In this document: positions 24,458-36,159 of the stretch, one piece after another
Position numbering within the stretch: the stretch's first letter is position 1
How the letters are laid out: each line of letters starts with the position of its first letter
Assembly (NCBI GenBank): GCA_026874595.1
Contig: CM049314.1
Span: 23,135,729 to 23,199,728 of the forward strand
Source: Sipunculus nudus
Lineage: Eukaryota; Annelida; Sipuncula; Golfingiida; Sipunculidae
Length of the DNA stretch: 64,000 nucleotides
Direction: 5' to 3'
Translations under genes and position numbers: made by a program
Notes under the pieces: generated by a model
Databases searched by the model: none
What the model saw: only the letters and a program-made list of their open reading frames with translations
What the model was told of the DNA's origin: nothing

Positions 24458-24811
24458 CATTTTTCCTGCGTTTTTCGCACTATATGGTCCATCTATCTCT
24501 TTATTAATTACTTAATTTTTAAGATAGGCTAGCAAGAAGCCCCCGTTGCCACACCCGACAGCCATGGCACATCGGTTTTGGGCTAAATTTGGAGTACATG
24601 CGTGATTGGCTGAACCATCGTTACGTCAGCGGTGTCACCATCTGAAGACTCCAGGAGTAGACATATATACCAACGAACCAGAAAGTGCGTCCTCTGTAGC
24701 TATTCCATGGCTGTCGGGTCTAACAACATGGGCTTCTTGTCAGCCTATTTCAGATATTAAGTAAATAATGAAGAGATGGACCATATAGTGAGAATAACGC
24801 CAGGAAAAAGT
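24458..24811. mobile_element. 354-bp foldback element with ~108-bp inverted arms
   Basis: The left arm, 24458-24567, and the right arm, 24705-24811, are reverse complements at roughly 80% or more by eye. Matching blocks in order are TTTTTCCTG(C/G)CGTT, CACTATATGGTCCATCT, AT(T/A)TACTTAAT, ATAGGCT(A/G)(G/A)CAAGAAGCCC and CCCGACAGCCATGG. The central 137 bp is unique. Long arms and a short loop fit a foldback MITE. A transcript would form a long imperfect hairpin. Confidence 0.8.
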
Positions 24812-24819
24812 TAGATAAG

Positions 24820-25440
24820 TAATAATTATAAGGAAATGACCAAGAAAAAGGAACAAATTCAACATTAACAGCAATTCAAGCGCCTGTGACTCAACCAAAG
24901 TGGAAACGAAGTGGATGGACTTGCCACAGCTTGTTCATGATCGTAAGAAAAAAATTAAATCAACCTAAACTGCCATCGTGCATTTAGTCCTTTTTATTGG
25001 ACTTCGTCTCGAATATACCTCTATAATCGCTCACTCATAAGCAGTTATCTGTCACGTTTTGTGCTAGTTATAAATAAAAACTGTCATATTCTCTGATTTG
25101 TTGAAGAGCATTGTTAGAAAAAAAAATAATTGCAGTTACTGTACTATATTGTACTTTATATAATATTAATCTTAGATTTTTCGTCAAGAATGACCTATAG
25201 AAGAAAATTTGGTTTGACTTTGAATTTTAAGTGTTGATATTTCTGGTACAGACTAAACCATAGATGTCGGATCTCGGGTGCCATATATCTGTCTACCAAG
25301 TATTAATGTCAAATATTAGTCTTTGTTCATATATTGATTAGTGGAATGTTAAGGATAAATTAATTTAATCTGTTACCACTTTGCAAAATAAAATCCTGTG
25401 CAACTGTTTCCTATAAGGAATCCTGCATTCAACAAAAATT
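24820..25440. other. Non-coding spacer
   Basis: No supported feature. Confidence 0.4.
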
Positions 25441-25619
25441 TTACAGATATAATAACACTTTAAATCCGCATGTCATTTGGATCATGGATTTCCATTCAAA
25501 GCCATTTTTCTCTGTAGACTTTAACCATTGGAATTCCATTTATAAACCATTTTTCTATTTATAGTAACTGACTAACGGATAGAAAAACCATTGGAATTCC
25601 ATTTATTATTGACATTATA

Positions 25620-26040
25620 GTAATGAATGGTGAATTTCATTTACATATTTTGTAAATATCAATGGAGTTTCAATGAAATTCATCTAGAAGGTCAACGGTA
25701 TTTTAATCGTTTTCAGCTTAAACAAAATGGAAAGGCAATGTTTTTCTAATGGTCTGAAATTCAAAGCAAATATCAATGAAAAATAAATGGATTTCTTTTT
25801 GCTAAGTGAACAAAATATTTATAGGGGTGGGGCAAGGAGAGAGTTCATTGGCTTAAAAAATATTTAGGGAAATATTAAGTATTCATATAGGATTAACGGA
25901 TCTATGGAAATAATCGTATTCAGATTCAGCTTATGTACAGTGAAACCCCTCTATAGCGCACAAACAGAGGACCGGTCGATTTGTCCGTTATGGCGGGGTG
26001 TCCGCCCAGTAGGGGTCGGGCTTCGCGGGCCTGTCGTGCT
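25620..26040 (+). repeat. Repeat unit, left copy; contains a transposon-like terminus
   Basis: This segment recurs at 29595-29985 in the same orientation, with shared phrases such as TCAATGGA(G/A)TTTCAAT, TTTTAATCGTTTTCAGCTT, GGGGCAAGGAGAGAGTTCA and CATTGGCTT. It ends in a GC-richer GTACAGTGAAACCCCTCTAT block followed by GACCGGTCGATTTGTCCG. That block looks like a Tigger-type terminus. A possible inverted partner lies at about 26688-26727 (minus strand GTACATTGAAACACC). Confidence 0.65.
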
Positions 26041-27240
26041 CACACCGAGACCCAGGTAGGCTAAAATAATCACAGAAGCCCGTATTTTGTATTTACTATT
26101 TGATCTTGAATATATATTATATGTGAATTAAATTTATTGCAACATGTTATTATATTTCATTATTTTAAAAAGAGGCTATCATTAGTGACTGGAATACTTT
26201 GATCGACCAGGTGTGTTACAGATACGTCATTATCCTTACTCCTAGGCCTAAGACAGGATAAGGTGGCCCGAATTCTGAATAAACATGTAATTTCACTGAA
26301 AGCTCGGCACAATTGAAACGCCGTGAATACGGTCTCTTCGTTTGCACGGCTATGAATAATAATGATTAATAACATATAAATGTTCCAGCTAACAAACATA
26401 TATATTGAATAAAACAAGCTCCGGTCCAATGGTCATGGCGATATGCCTATATAATAAGAACATTTTAGTGGTTAAAGGCGTACCGGAAGCAGACCATATT
26501 AGCAATTTCAACGTATCTTTACCGACATCGATCATAAAGGCTGCTGGAGTGTCCGTTAGCGGGTTGAGTTTAGCAATTTGGCGGACAAAAAGTGTCCTGA
26601 ATAGAGGGATGTCTCCCCCAGAGTTCTTAAAATAGTAAAATTGCTCTATCAGCCCAAAAAAGCGCCCGTTGTACGAGGTGTCCACCCCGGTGGGGTTTCC
26701 GCAGCCCGGTGTTTCAATGTACTTCATCCTCTGTACATCTGCAGGTAAAATATAGCTTTACATACATACATGTAGTTCAGCTTTACAAATAAATTTTAGG
26801 AGTGTACATGTCAGTTAAAGACCCTGTGAATTGTAGGAGACCCAATGTGGCGTGGGGGGGGGGGGGGGGATCCAATGTCTCTTTCCAATTTTAAGGAAAG
26901 CCCTTTGTCTCTTGTGGTTAGTCAAAGAGAGTTGCTGTAAACACCTATGTCGTTACCACCCATGTCCCTTGTCCAAGATACGAAATGCTTACTGTCGCTT
27001 GTTAGTTATTTGCTGTGTCACTTAAAAATTGATTAAATATAAAACGGCCCATGTAGCTTGTCAATTTTGAAAAAAGGCCAATGTCGCGATGTCCAATTCG
27101 TCCAGCGGGACTCCTTAAAATAATTGTAAGCCAATTTCAATATATAGCTTTCCATATAAAGTTAGGCAATTATTATACAGATTATAAATGTTGCAGTTGT
27201 TAAATGCAACCAACGCAACGAACACGTTTACAACACAACA
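26041..27240. other. Insert between the two halves of the left repeat copy
   Basis: Absent from the right copy, where a (TA)n tract stands instead (29993-30040). A minus-strand frame of 112 codons at 26389-26727 has no recognised motif. The block ending at 26727 may be the far terminus of the transposon-like sequence beginning at 25940. A G14 run is at 26856-26869, followed by CAATGTC(T/G)C(T/G) phrases in a short irregular repeat. Confidence 0.4.
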
Positions 27241-27380
27241 ATATTACTGATTGTAGACTCGCAGACTGTGGAGACCTGATCAGTCAGGTCACTGTTCTAC
27301 ATTCAGGATCATGGGATATATGATGGATATGCATTGATCAATTATAGAGTATGCTTTGATTTTTAGTTCACTGCATGCAT
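27241..27380 (+). repeat. Right portion of the left repeat copy, matching 30098-30235
   Basis: ATTACTGATTGTAGACT, GCAGACTGTGGAGACCTGAT and ATGGATATGCATTGATCAA are shared almost base for base with 30098-30235. The match stops at GCATGCATG, exactly where the LINE at 27380 begins. Confidence 0.75.
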
Positions 27381-29590
27381 GATTGATTGATCTTTATTCC
27401 CCTTGTATACTACAAGGAGCAATCATATACAATGCAAGGAATATAACAAGACAAGGAAACTACAGGAGTAGAACATAAAAAAAAAAAATTAACGATAAAT
27501 GTATCGGTTTTACATAGGGAAACCTAATATGTCAAACTTGACCATATATCAGTGATTAACCACACAATATAGACCATATTAGTAACCAATGTCTTTTGTA
27601 TTATATTATATAATATAATTATATATTATATTATATAATCCAGTCACATGTATTTATACAGTTTCAGTTCTAGGATAAGCATTTTTCAGTAATCTGGCAA
27701 TATGCTGTGCGAAGTCTGCTACAACATATAAACTCATCATATACCTCCTGTTCCTTAAAGGGAACGGTAAGTTCCCATTGTGCCCCCAATAGAATGTTTA
27801 ATATCTCATCATCAGACTTATTAAATAAAGTTCCACTGTATGTGGTGCCTAAGACATCTGTTAAAGAATCCAAAAACTTATCATATAATTCAATTAAGAT
27901 TTCACAGTTTAAAAATAAATGCTTGACCAAGTCATTTTTGGTATGTTTACACAAATCACATAAATTCAAAACATATAATGTCTCTGGAACAGTTTTAAAT
28001 TTTATCAGCTGGCATATTTTGCCTTTTTGTAATTTTCTTCGTCTGGCTATAGTATACAGGCAATAAGAGTATAATGCCCTTTGCACAGTTATAAACTTAT
28101 TAGAGTCACCCTTTATTTCCAACGATACTATATCATCAACGAACTTTCTGGTCATTATGCGTCCTTTGATAATACGGTTCCATTGTAATTTTCCTGGGAA
28201 AGTGCAGCTAATGATATAATTCTGTAATACATGTTCTAATCCATATATATAACAAACATTAAAAATATGAGGAACAAAGCCTTTGAATTCAAGGTTATCT
28301 TTCAATAAGAGGAGTTAAAACAATCTGTGTGTAAGTATAGTTTTGGCTTGCGAGTGTATACCCTGGTTAACAATTCTGTAAAGAAATCTAAGTTGAAGTT
28401 GACATATTAGTGCAAACATACCACACCAACCTAATAGCCCCCTCGCAACCTCCCCATGAACTCTAATATTAAAGCCTTGTATCACTCTTGCTGCATAATT
28501 CTGAGTTCTGTTTAACATCCGTATTTATGTCATGTTTAAATTTGACCAAAGCTCAGCTCCATGTAGCATTGAAGGTAGACACATCTTCTCCCGTAAGAGG
28601 GAGGAGATAATGGGATTTTACTCATGCTCCCGTATACCTGCCCCAGATAATGCCGCTAACAAAGATTTGCCCCTTTTACATATGGCTTCAGTTCTTGCTG
28701 TCGATATAAATGATGCTGTTAATTCTATTCCAAGATGACACACACTGTAGGATTCTTCAAGTATATTATTACCCAAACGCCATAACCTTTTTAATTTGTT
28801 TCTATTATTAACTGATTTAGTTTAAGAAAGACGACACATCTATTCTTTTTAATCGAGTATTGCACTCGATATTTGTTTGCATATTCATACGCCTTCATCA
28901 TCATTCTGTCAATACCAGACTTGGTTAAGGACAGTAAAACAGTGTTATCAGCAAGGGTTGGACTTCCAAAATTTAAACCATAATATTTTAATCCGTCGCC
29001 TTTATCGACATACTCATGTAAATCATAATTTGAAATTATATAATATTACATTGAAAGTACTGCACCTTGTTTTATACTGCGGGAAATACCGAAAAATATT
29101 GAAAAGGAACCATTCAACATTACCATACATTTGCTGCCAACCAACCATTCTCTAAAAAGAGCCCATAGATGACCTCTTATACCAATCTTATACATTTTAT
29201 ATAATAATCCGTTCCACCAGACGCGGTCGAAAGCCTGTAAACAATCGCGAAAACAGGCATATACTTTATTACCTCTCTCGTTATAATAATGTATCATCTC
29301 TTGTAGATCAAATGACAGCATGACACTATTACTGCTTTGTTTACATGCATATTGCTGAGCGTTTGTAATACCATATATTGGCATTTTTCCAAAAAACGAC
29401 CTAAAATAACTTTTTCTTATAGTTTATTTATTCATGTCATAAAAGTGAGACCCCTATATGATCCCAATGATGATATTTGTTTCTTTTGCCTTTGTGCATA
29501 GAGGTGATGATACCTATTTTAAAAGAATCTGGTATTTTTAAAAAAGGATAATAGCATTAAAAAGAACAGGCAATTTTTCAAACAATGAAG
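27380..29590 (-). pseudogene. LINE (non-LTR retrotransposon) fragment, frameshifted, catalytic Asp replaced
   Basis: On the minus strand, 29384-29046 reads an RT block (FRDCLQAFDRVWWNGLLYK, then WALFREWL and IKQGAVLS). Next, 28952-28944 gives ADN where RT motif C has ADD, in the context SPTLADNTVLLSLTKSG. Then 28518-28315 reads RTQNYAARVIQGFN, followed by a 211-codon C-terminal frame at 28305-27670. That frame has a CDLCKHTKNDLVKHLFLNC motif, the C-x2-C-x(n)-H-x(4)-C zinc-binding signature typical of LINE C-termini. Frames change at least three times and the second catalytic Asp is Asn, so it is inactive. The 5' end is missing. The clade was not assigned. Confidence 0.8.
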
Positions 29591-29594
29591 TTGT

Positions 29595-29988
29595 TCCATA
29601 TTTTGTCAATATCAATGGAATTTCAATCAAATTCATCTTGAAGGTCAATGGTATTTCAATCGTTTTCAGCTTTAACAAATTGGAAAAGCAATGTTTTTCT
29701 AATGATGTAAAAATAAAGCAAATATCAATGAAAAATAAATGGATTTCTTTATGATAGGTGAACAAAATTTATAGGGATGGGGCAAGGAGAGAGTTCATTG
29801 GCTTTAAATGATATTTAGGGAAATATTCAAATAAGATTAAAGGATCTATGGAAATAATTGAATTCAGATTCCCCTTATGTACAGTGAAACCCCTCTATAG
29901 CGGACAAACAGGGGACCGGTCGATTTGTCCGTTATGGCGAGATGTCCGCCCAATAGGGGTCGGGCTCCGCGGGCCTGTTGTGTCCATA

Positions 29989-30036
<48 letters not shown>

Positions 30037-30235
30037 TATATTTATTTTTTCATACAAGATAGATTGTCTGTTATCATATGTCATTACTCGAAGTATTACT
30101 GATTGTAGACTTGCAGACTGTGGAGACCTGATCAGTCAGGTCAGTGTTCTACATTCAGGAACATGGGATAACTGATGGATATGCATTGATCAATTATATA
30201 ATATGCTTTGATTTTTAGTTCATTGCATGCATGTG
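29595..30235 (+). repeat. Right copy of the repeat unit that flanks the LINE
   Basis: Matches 25640-26035 and 27241-27380 as one shorter continuous unit. In place of the 1.2-kb insert of the left copy it has a (TA)n tract at 29993-30040. Its order is TCAATGGAATTTCAAT block, transposon-like terminus with GACCGGTCGATTTGTCCG, TA tract, then the ATTACTGATTGTAGACT block. Confidence 0.7.
29993..30040. repeat. (TA)n microsatellite
   Basis: TA tract with one CACA interruption near 30028, inside the right repeat copy. Confidence 0.95.
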
Positions 30236-30239
30236 CATC

Positions 30240-30895
30240 ACTACAATATGGACGGTTTTTAGATCCCTTTCTTGTTTAAGGATATTTTCCTTGAGTAAGT
30301 AAACATTCCTTTACCATTTTGGATAAAAGAAAGTATTCCTACCCCTCTCCCAAATGACTGGAAACAAGAAAATATTTTAAAGGAATTATTCCTTGCTCCT
30401 ATTTAAGATATATTTCATTTTTTGTTTCCTAGGTCCTCCCAAGTCAAATTTCATATGTATAGTATATTTCCTTGTTTGTTTCCTAAGTCCAAGCAAGGAA
30501 ATATTACGAGGTTTAATGTTGGTACAATGCATGCAAGTTGTATTAAGGGTGGTTTTAGGATCCCTTTTCTTGCTTGAGGATATTTTCATTGAGTAAGATA
30601 TTATTCTTTACAAATTTTTCCTTGTCTCAAGTAATATTTTCTTATTGAGCAAGGAAATAATACTAGGTTTTAAGTCGCTACAAGGCATGCACTTTGCATT
30701 AAGGGTGGTTTTAGGACCCCTTGCTTGCTTAAGGATATTTTCCTTGAGTATGTTAATATTCCTATACTCTATGCGGGATGATAGAAAAAAATTTCCTACC
30801 CAACTCCCAAACGACTGGAAACAAGAAAATATTTTTAAAGTAAATATTCCTTAAGGTATATTTCATTTTTTATTTCCTAGGTCCTCGCAAGTCAA
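30240..30895 (+). repeat. Local tandem repeat with ~157 bp units and a ~455 bp higher-order period
   Basis: The phrase GGGTGGTTTTAGGA(T/C)CCC followed by AAGGATATTTTC(C/A)(T/T)TGAGTA occurs at about 30250 (diverged), 30545 and 30701. GAGCAAGGAAATA(T/A)TAC(G/T)AGGTTT occurs at about 30493 and 30649. A longer block (CCCAAA(T/C)GACTGGAAACAAG ... TTTCATTTTTT.TTTCCTAGG) repeats about 455 bp apart. Non-coding; the AAGGAAATA composition is strongly purine/pyrimidine-skewed. Confidence 0.7.
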
Positions 30896-30899
30896 TGTA

Positions 30900-31327
30900 C
30901 GGCATGCAGAACTGGTTAGACAAAAAAAAGTTCTGCATGACCCAAGAGCAGTGGGTCATGCAGATCATGACCTCTGTATCAAAATTTGGAGCAGTATCGC
31001 CAGGAAGATTGGGGCTGATGGGATGAACGGTGAGCATGCATATAGCCTAGTATAACTTCAGTATTAAGGCTAGCAAATATAAATGTCACAGTGTAAATTC
31101 TCACCCTCTTGCAGGCTTGATGTGTATTTTATATTCCTAGTTATATATAATTTCTAAGAAGTTCATGCATGCCGCATTCCGTACACGAGGAATCTTAGCA
31201 TTCCGCATACCGCATTCCACATGCCGTACATAAGGAATCTTCGCTTAAGCTTTTAGATGCGCCTAATATAAAACTACACCTTACATCCACGTAGGTTGTT
31301 CTGCGCTGCATGTACATCGATTAAGTA
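30900..31327. other. 3' flank of BTB copy B, with a short local repeat
   Basis: Contains a small direct repeat, CGTACA(C/T)(G/A)AGGAATCTT(A/C)GC, at about 31180 and 31225, with CCGCATTCC phrases between. Unlike copies A and C, no matching 3' flank sequence was recognised. Confidence 0.4.
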
Positions 31328-31331
31328 TCAT

Positions 31332-32774
31332 TTATAATAACATCCACAACGACTGCAATAAGCGTGATGTCTTTTTTCCACTTTTTTTCCACATCAAAAA
31401 CTGAGCACATGGATCAGTGATGAGGTCTAGAAATCCCTTCTCTCGCTTCAGCTTAGAGAGGGGCGTTTCTTTGGCATGACTCATACATTTTTCTTCAAGA
31501 GTCTCCAAACCAAATTCTCTTGCTAGAATAAGGTTCCGTACGGTCGGTGGTCGAGACAAAAGATGTTTTTCACGAAGCTTCAGCACTCGGTTTACTTGAT
31601 ATTCTCTTGTATGAGGAGGAAAAATTGTTATATTGTCATCTGAAAACATAAAAAGATAAAATTGGTTATATTTCCTCTTTAGTATTATAATAATTTAAAA
31701 TACTATGTAAGTTACCTTTTTTTTATCATGGTCACGTAACTGTTGACCGTTGAATATTATTTGAAAAGTACTATAAAGATTTATCTATATGCGTTGAAAA
31801 GATTTGGATCTGCATTGCTGCTGTGAAAATCAGGAATGTTTAGTACAGAATGATTTTGAGAAAAATCAAGGTTATTATATTATTACCCAAAATTTTACAA
31901 ACGCGGATATTTGTCCATATTCGCTTGCGGGTTCTCTCATGCGGATGGCCACTCTTCATATGTTCGCGACCCTGCATGAGGGTGTCCATTTATTGTGGTA
32001 TACCCGAGCACTAAATTTCATAGTTTTCTAAAGTTAAGTGTAATGTTTGTATTAAATATTCAGTTTAAACATTGATATTGGCGAGGCAAGCCTTGAAGCG
32101 GATTCCTATCACCTCCCGCCACTCGCGGCAAAGGAGGTTTTACATAGTGGCCATATCTCGATGAGGGTTGGTCTTATATTCTTTTATGCAGCCTTATAAG
32201 CCCTGTCAGCTCTTTTATCTTTTTCAAAGTCAGGATCACATACTGGCAACTGTTATCCCGCAAGTGGCATCCGCATCTAACATAGCTGGAGTTAAAAAAA
32301 AAATCCGCATGCCGGACCCGTATGGGAAGAGGACAATGAAAAGACACGAGCTGGATTTTCCCGTCCAGCACGGGGGCCCGCATGTATGGAAAGGACCGTT
32401 AGTCTTCACATTTAAGTAACCTAATTAAAAACTTGTATAATGTTCTTAAAATTAAAATTTCCCATGTTTGGATTTCCATGATATTTACAACCTGAGAGGA
32501 AGCTTGCTCCATCATGTGACAGTGTATGACAGATCGTGAACAGAAGCAGGACGTCGTTATATTTCTTTCCCGGAAGAGGGATACTCTGTGACATTTTCTC
32601 CTTGAAATCACTGAAAAGCATGGCGTTGAATACCGGCGACGACAAGCCCAGGACCATTTTATTAGCATATATATTCTTCTGTTCTACAAAAAACACGACG
32701 TCACTTCCGGGCCAAGGTTGTGACAAATCTACAATTTCACTAGTCGATTTTACGGGTTTCTTAGTATCCCCCAT
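31332..32774 (-). CDS. BTB/POZ-domain protein (copy B), two coding exons, frameshifted tail
   Basis: Exon 1 is 32774-32492 (94 codons plus 1 nt), with donor CTCAG|GTTGTAAAT. Exon 2 is 31639-31332, with acceptor TTTTCAG|ATGACA. The start at 32774 lies 7 nt past an acceptor (TTTTTTCAG|CAAAAGAATG). The BTB core matches copies A and C (DVVFFVEQKNIYANKMVLGL, IPLPGKKYNDVLLLF, PHTREYQVNRVLKLREKHLL). After CAQFLM the frame diverges in an A-rich stretch (GTGGAAAAAAAGTGG) and ends with an unrelated tail. In the neighbouring frame the expected sequence continues: KVEK, then YCSRCGCYYK and a stop at 31328. A single frameshift has therefore removed the Cys-rich tail. The Cys of LCEQH is Arg. Either a gene with a changed C-terminus (about 196 residues) or an early pseudogene. 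Confidence 0.7.
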
Positions 32775-33638
32775 TCTTTTGCTGAAAAAAGAGTCATTTA
32801 CCAGTCAGTTGTTTAGGCTATTGGGAATTTCTACAAGAAACACGCTGATGTTCCATATGTTAATAATATATTATTTTCTAAATTGATCAGTAAAGTTTGT
32901 ACAGTGCACAACACGAGAATGAGTTATTTCGTTGATATTCTATTCCAACAATAGTAAAGCAAAATCTTAGAAAGAAATTTATCATAACACTAAATTAAAT
33001 TATTTTGGTTTACAATAAAAGGATTAATTAGAATACGATTCTTTTTATGATAGCAAATGCTACCGAAAAAACCGAACTGCCTTCGGCAAAGACCTCAATT
33101 CCTGAATATTTTGCATGTGAATAAACCCTGCTGTCAGTGACGGATTTAAGCATGTTTGGCCTGACATTTTACCAAGTCACTGACCTACGTACATGGTCAT
33201 TAAATGTGAAAATCATGCGACTCTCATAGATAGCTGTCACTAATCAGAGGTGAATTAAATCCATTATTAGTATTTCTCATAGGAAGGCCGACTTTTCTTT
33301 AAGCAAATTAGCTGATCGTGAGTCAGATTCACTTAGTATTTGTAAAAGGTGCCTATGGTGACAATAATAATATATGTATCTGAATGCCCCTGTTCCCCAT
33401 TCCCCTTCGCAAATATACATCATCACTGACCAGGTCTTCAAGGTAACTTACCAATGCATGATTTTTTTTGCCACGAGCACAGCGCCACAAAATATAAGAA
33501 AATTGTACCTATCCTATTGAGACTGTATCCCACTAAAAATCTATATTTTATTTTAACTTCTAGAATATATATAGATTGAACCAACATTCCTCATTTATAT
33601 TTTTTGGTTATCCCACAACCCCGATATAAAGCCTAGCG

Positions 33639-33640
<2 letters not shown>

Positions 33641-33683
<43 letters not shown>
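33641..33683. repeat. (TA)n microsatellite in the 5' intron of BTB copy B
   Basis: An uninterrupted TA tract, at the position corresponding to those upstream of copies A (12551) and C (41199). Confidence 0.9.
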
Positions 33684-33686
<3 letters not shown>

Positions 33687-33884
33687 CATAAGTTTGCAAT
33701 CCATGCGTCAATATATGTATGTGTGTGTGCTTCATTATAAATATTAAAACATAAGCTGTGAAAATACGCAACAGCCGTTTTAGTTCATGCATGGTAGCCT
33801 GGGTATCGATATCATTGGTGTTATCTATAAACTGGTCCTGCTGGCTCTAGCGTTCAATAATACTATACGTAATAATATACTAAC

Positions 33885-34800
33885 GTCGTTCCACCTAAGC
33901 AAAGGCGACAGAAACTTGTGAATCCTATTTCAAAGAAGAGTTGAATGTAGAGCAGATGTGCGAATCGGCGTTGAGCTTCAAAATCTCGACCAGGACAGAT
34001 AAAACTGATTTATAAAGATAGCCATACTTCCTTTTTTTTAGAGAAATCTAAGTGAAATTTCAATTACTACTTCCTTAAACCACAGACTTCCCAGGATAAT
34101 ACAAGTAAGTGAACAAGGCGCCCTCCTTTAGCGAACACGGGAATAAGTACTGCCCATGTTTAAAATTTAAATTATATTTATTTGGTTCAAGAAGAGACAA
34201 TGTGACAAAAAACCTGCGGATCCAACTACCAAAAAAATAAATAGGCTAGGAGCCGGGGTCCTGTGTAATGCAGAGAACCATCGGGATTTGAAGTTTTTGC
34301 CTAAATCTGATCCAGTAGGTTAAACACACAGGGATGCTCATAACGGTTTGCTTGCTACATGATTATCATTTGGACTATGAATCCTAACATGGATGCGCAA
34401 GAAGGCGCCCTTTTCTGGCGAACCCAAGAATTACTGCTGGATATGTTTTAAATAACTGATAATGTCATTGTGTAAACTAGGCCAACTACGATACATGACA
34501 TTTGAGGCCATAAACAAATAACCTGATCGAAAGGCTGATTTTATTAAATTTTGGGGAAAACTGTGCTAACCTGCATTAGATATTTTTTATCTCTCATTAT
34601 CCAACCAGCACGTACCGATAACTGACATCTAAGCTTACACAAGAGTGGACTTAGCACTGGTGAATGCTAGAATGGAAATCTACTTTGCTTGTTAATGTGA
34701 GCCTCCAAATCATGGGTCATAGTGTGTGGCGAACGAGAAGAGACTACGACACACTGATGACATAATGACAATAAGATACAAGGTGTTAGGGAACGAAAAC
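33885..34800 (-). promoter_or_regulatory. Candidate 5' non-coding exon and promoter region of BTB copy B
   Basis: The minus strand reads GGTGGAACGAC|GTTAGTAT, a donor at the place of GGTGGAGCAAC|GTAAGT in copy A. The intron +3/+4 bases are weaker here (GTTAGT). The following 900 bp aligns in order with 12806-13645. Shared are the ACAGAAACTTGTGAATCCTA-like block, GCGAATCGG.GTTGAGCT (shared with copy C at about 41515), the GCGAACACGGGAAT block, AATAGGCTAGGAGCC and a closing CACACTGATGACATAATGAC. It lies about 1.1 kb upstream of the start codon. The transcription start is unknown. Confidence 0.4.
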
Positions 34801-34804
34801 AAAA

Positions 34805-35700
34805 AGTGGAAAGCAGTTGCACTACTAATTAATAATTAAACAAAAAAAAGGGGGGGGGGGGTTAGTCCTATGGCAAAGCTCATGTTTAACATACATGCTT
34901 GTACCAAATTTATTATACAGTTGCTGACCGTATGTTAAACCTGAAACGGTCGGGAGGCTAGCAGCCCCTTGATACAAGCCAGGTACGTTCTCATTCAAGT
35001 GTTTATGTGTCAGATCATACAGTATCAGTTAGAAATTAATATTTATTGTATATTTATGAAGGAACTGGATTAAATTCAAATTATTTACAGCAATGTAACT
35101 GGCTCACTCTTTTTGTAAAAAATCCGATTGACATTAAAGAACTGTGCGTAGCAGTTTAAGATTTGATTCAATAATATCAGCATAGGAAAATATCAGTTTA
35201 CATCCAATACAAGCATTTATAATATGAAATTTCAGTTTTGAACTGTAAGAATTGTCCGGATGCATGATATATTTATATAAGGAACATGTGACACAGACAG
35301 CGTGGAGGACAGTTGACCATAATCCCTTTCGTGAACATTTCTTATATATTTAATTTAAAGTTTATCCGAAAGATACAGTAGAGAATAATTATGTAAGGGT
35401 GATGATTTTAACTCCCAAAAGTGCCCCATTTAGACTGTGCATTTTAGAATTTCCTCTCTTATATACCGGATAGTTACTCAAAGCCTCCTCGATGTCTTAC
35501 CAAACATATGTATCACAAAAATATATCAATGGTTTAAGTTCGGTGCATTATAAACATATAAATATTGGCATATATACATATTGGCATATGTAATTTTAAA
35601 TGAACATGGGCCTTTTTCTCAGGAGGGATAGGATGTCCGAGTGAATTTAAGTTGTAAAACAAGAAATACAATACGACTTAGGTCTGACCTATAACCTCGT
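34805..35700. other. Non-coding spacer
   Basis: Includes a G12 run at about 34850 and a short inverted pair, CATGTTTAACATAC / GTATGTTAAACCTG, around 34880-34945. No gene was recognised. Confidence 0.4.
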
Positions 35701-35705
35701 ATACA

Positions 35706-35880
35706 CAGTAAAACATCGAATAACGACCACATCAAATTAGCGACCGCCTCAAAATTACGATCACTCTTTTACGGTCCCAATTCTCTTTATTAGGGATCTT
35801 TATATCAGCCCTTTTTAGACGGCCATCTCGAAAATGCGACCACTTTATCGAGCTCCCATTGGTGATGATAATTCCGAGGT
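35706..35880. mobile_element. Terminal fragment of the ACGACCACC MITE family
   Basis: Starts CAGTAAAACATCGAATAACG and continues with GACCACATC, GCGACCGCC and CACTCTTTTACGGTCCCAA. This is the same series of subterminal motifs as the left end at 9027. The opposite terminus was not found, so it is truncated. Confidence 0.55.
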
Positions 35881-36159
35881 TTCATATATTAAGTTTAACA
35901 TATTTTAATTATCACCTATTAGTATTACATATTATTGTATATAGAGGTACAATTCAATGTGAATTTTCATAAAATGACGAAAAAGAGTTTACAATTAAAA
36001 AAGCATGGTCTCACAACCTGTACATTTACATGCCCCTTAAAAATGAGAATCCCTGATCCACCCTGCTATATATGGTTATAAATAAGTATTATGCAAAATT
36101 TCAATATTTAGTCCGTTTAAACGTATTCTTGTTCTGACGTTTTGCTTTATGATAAACAT

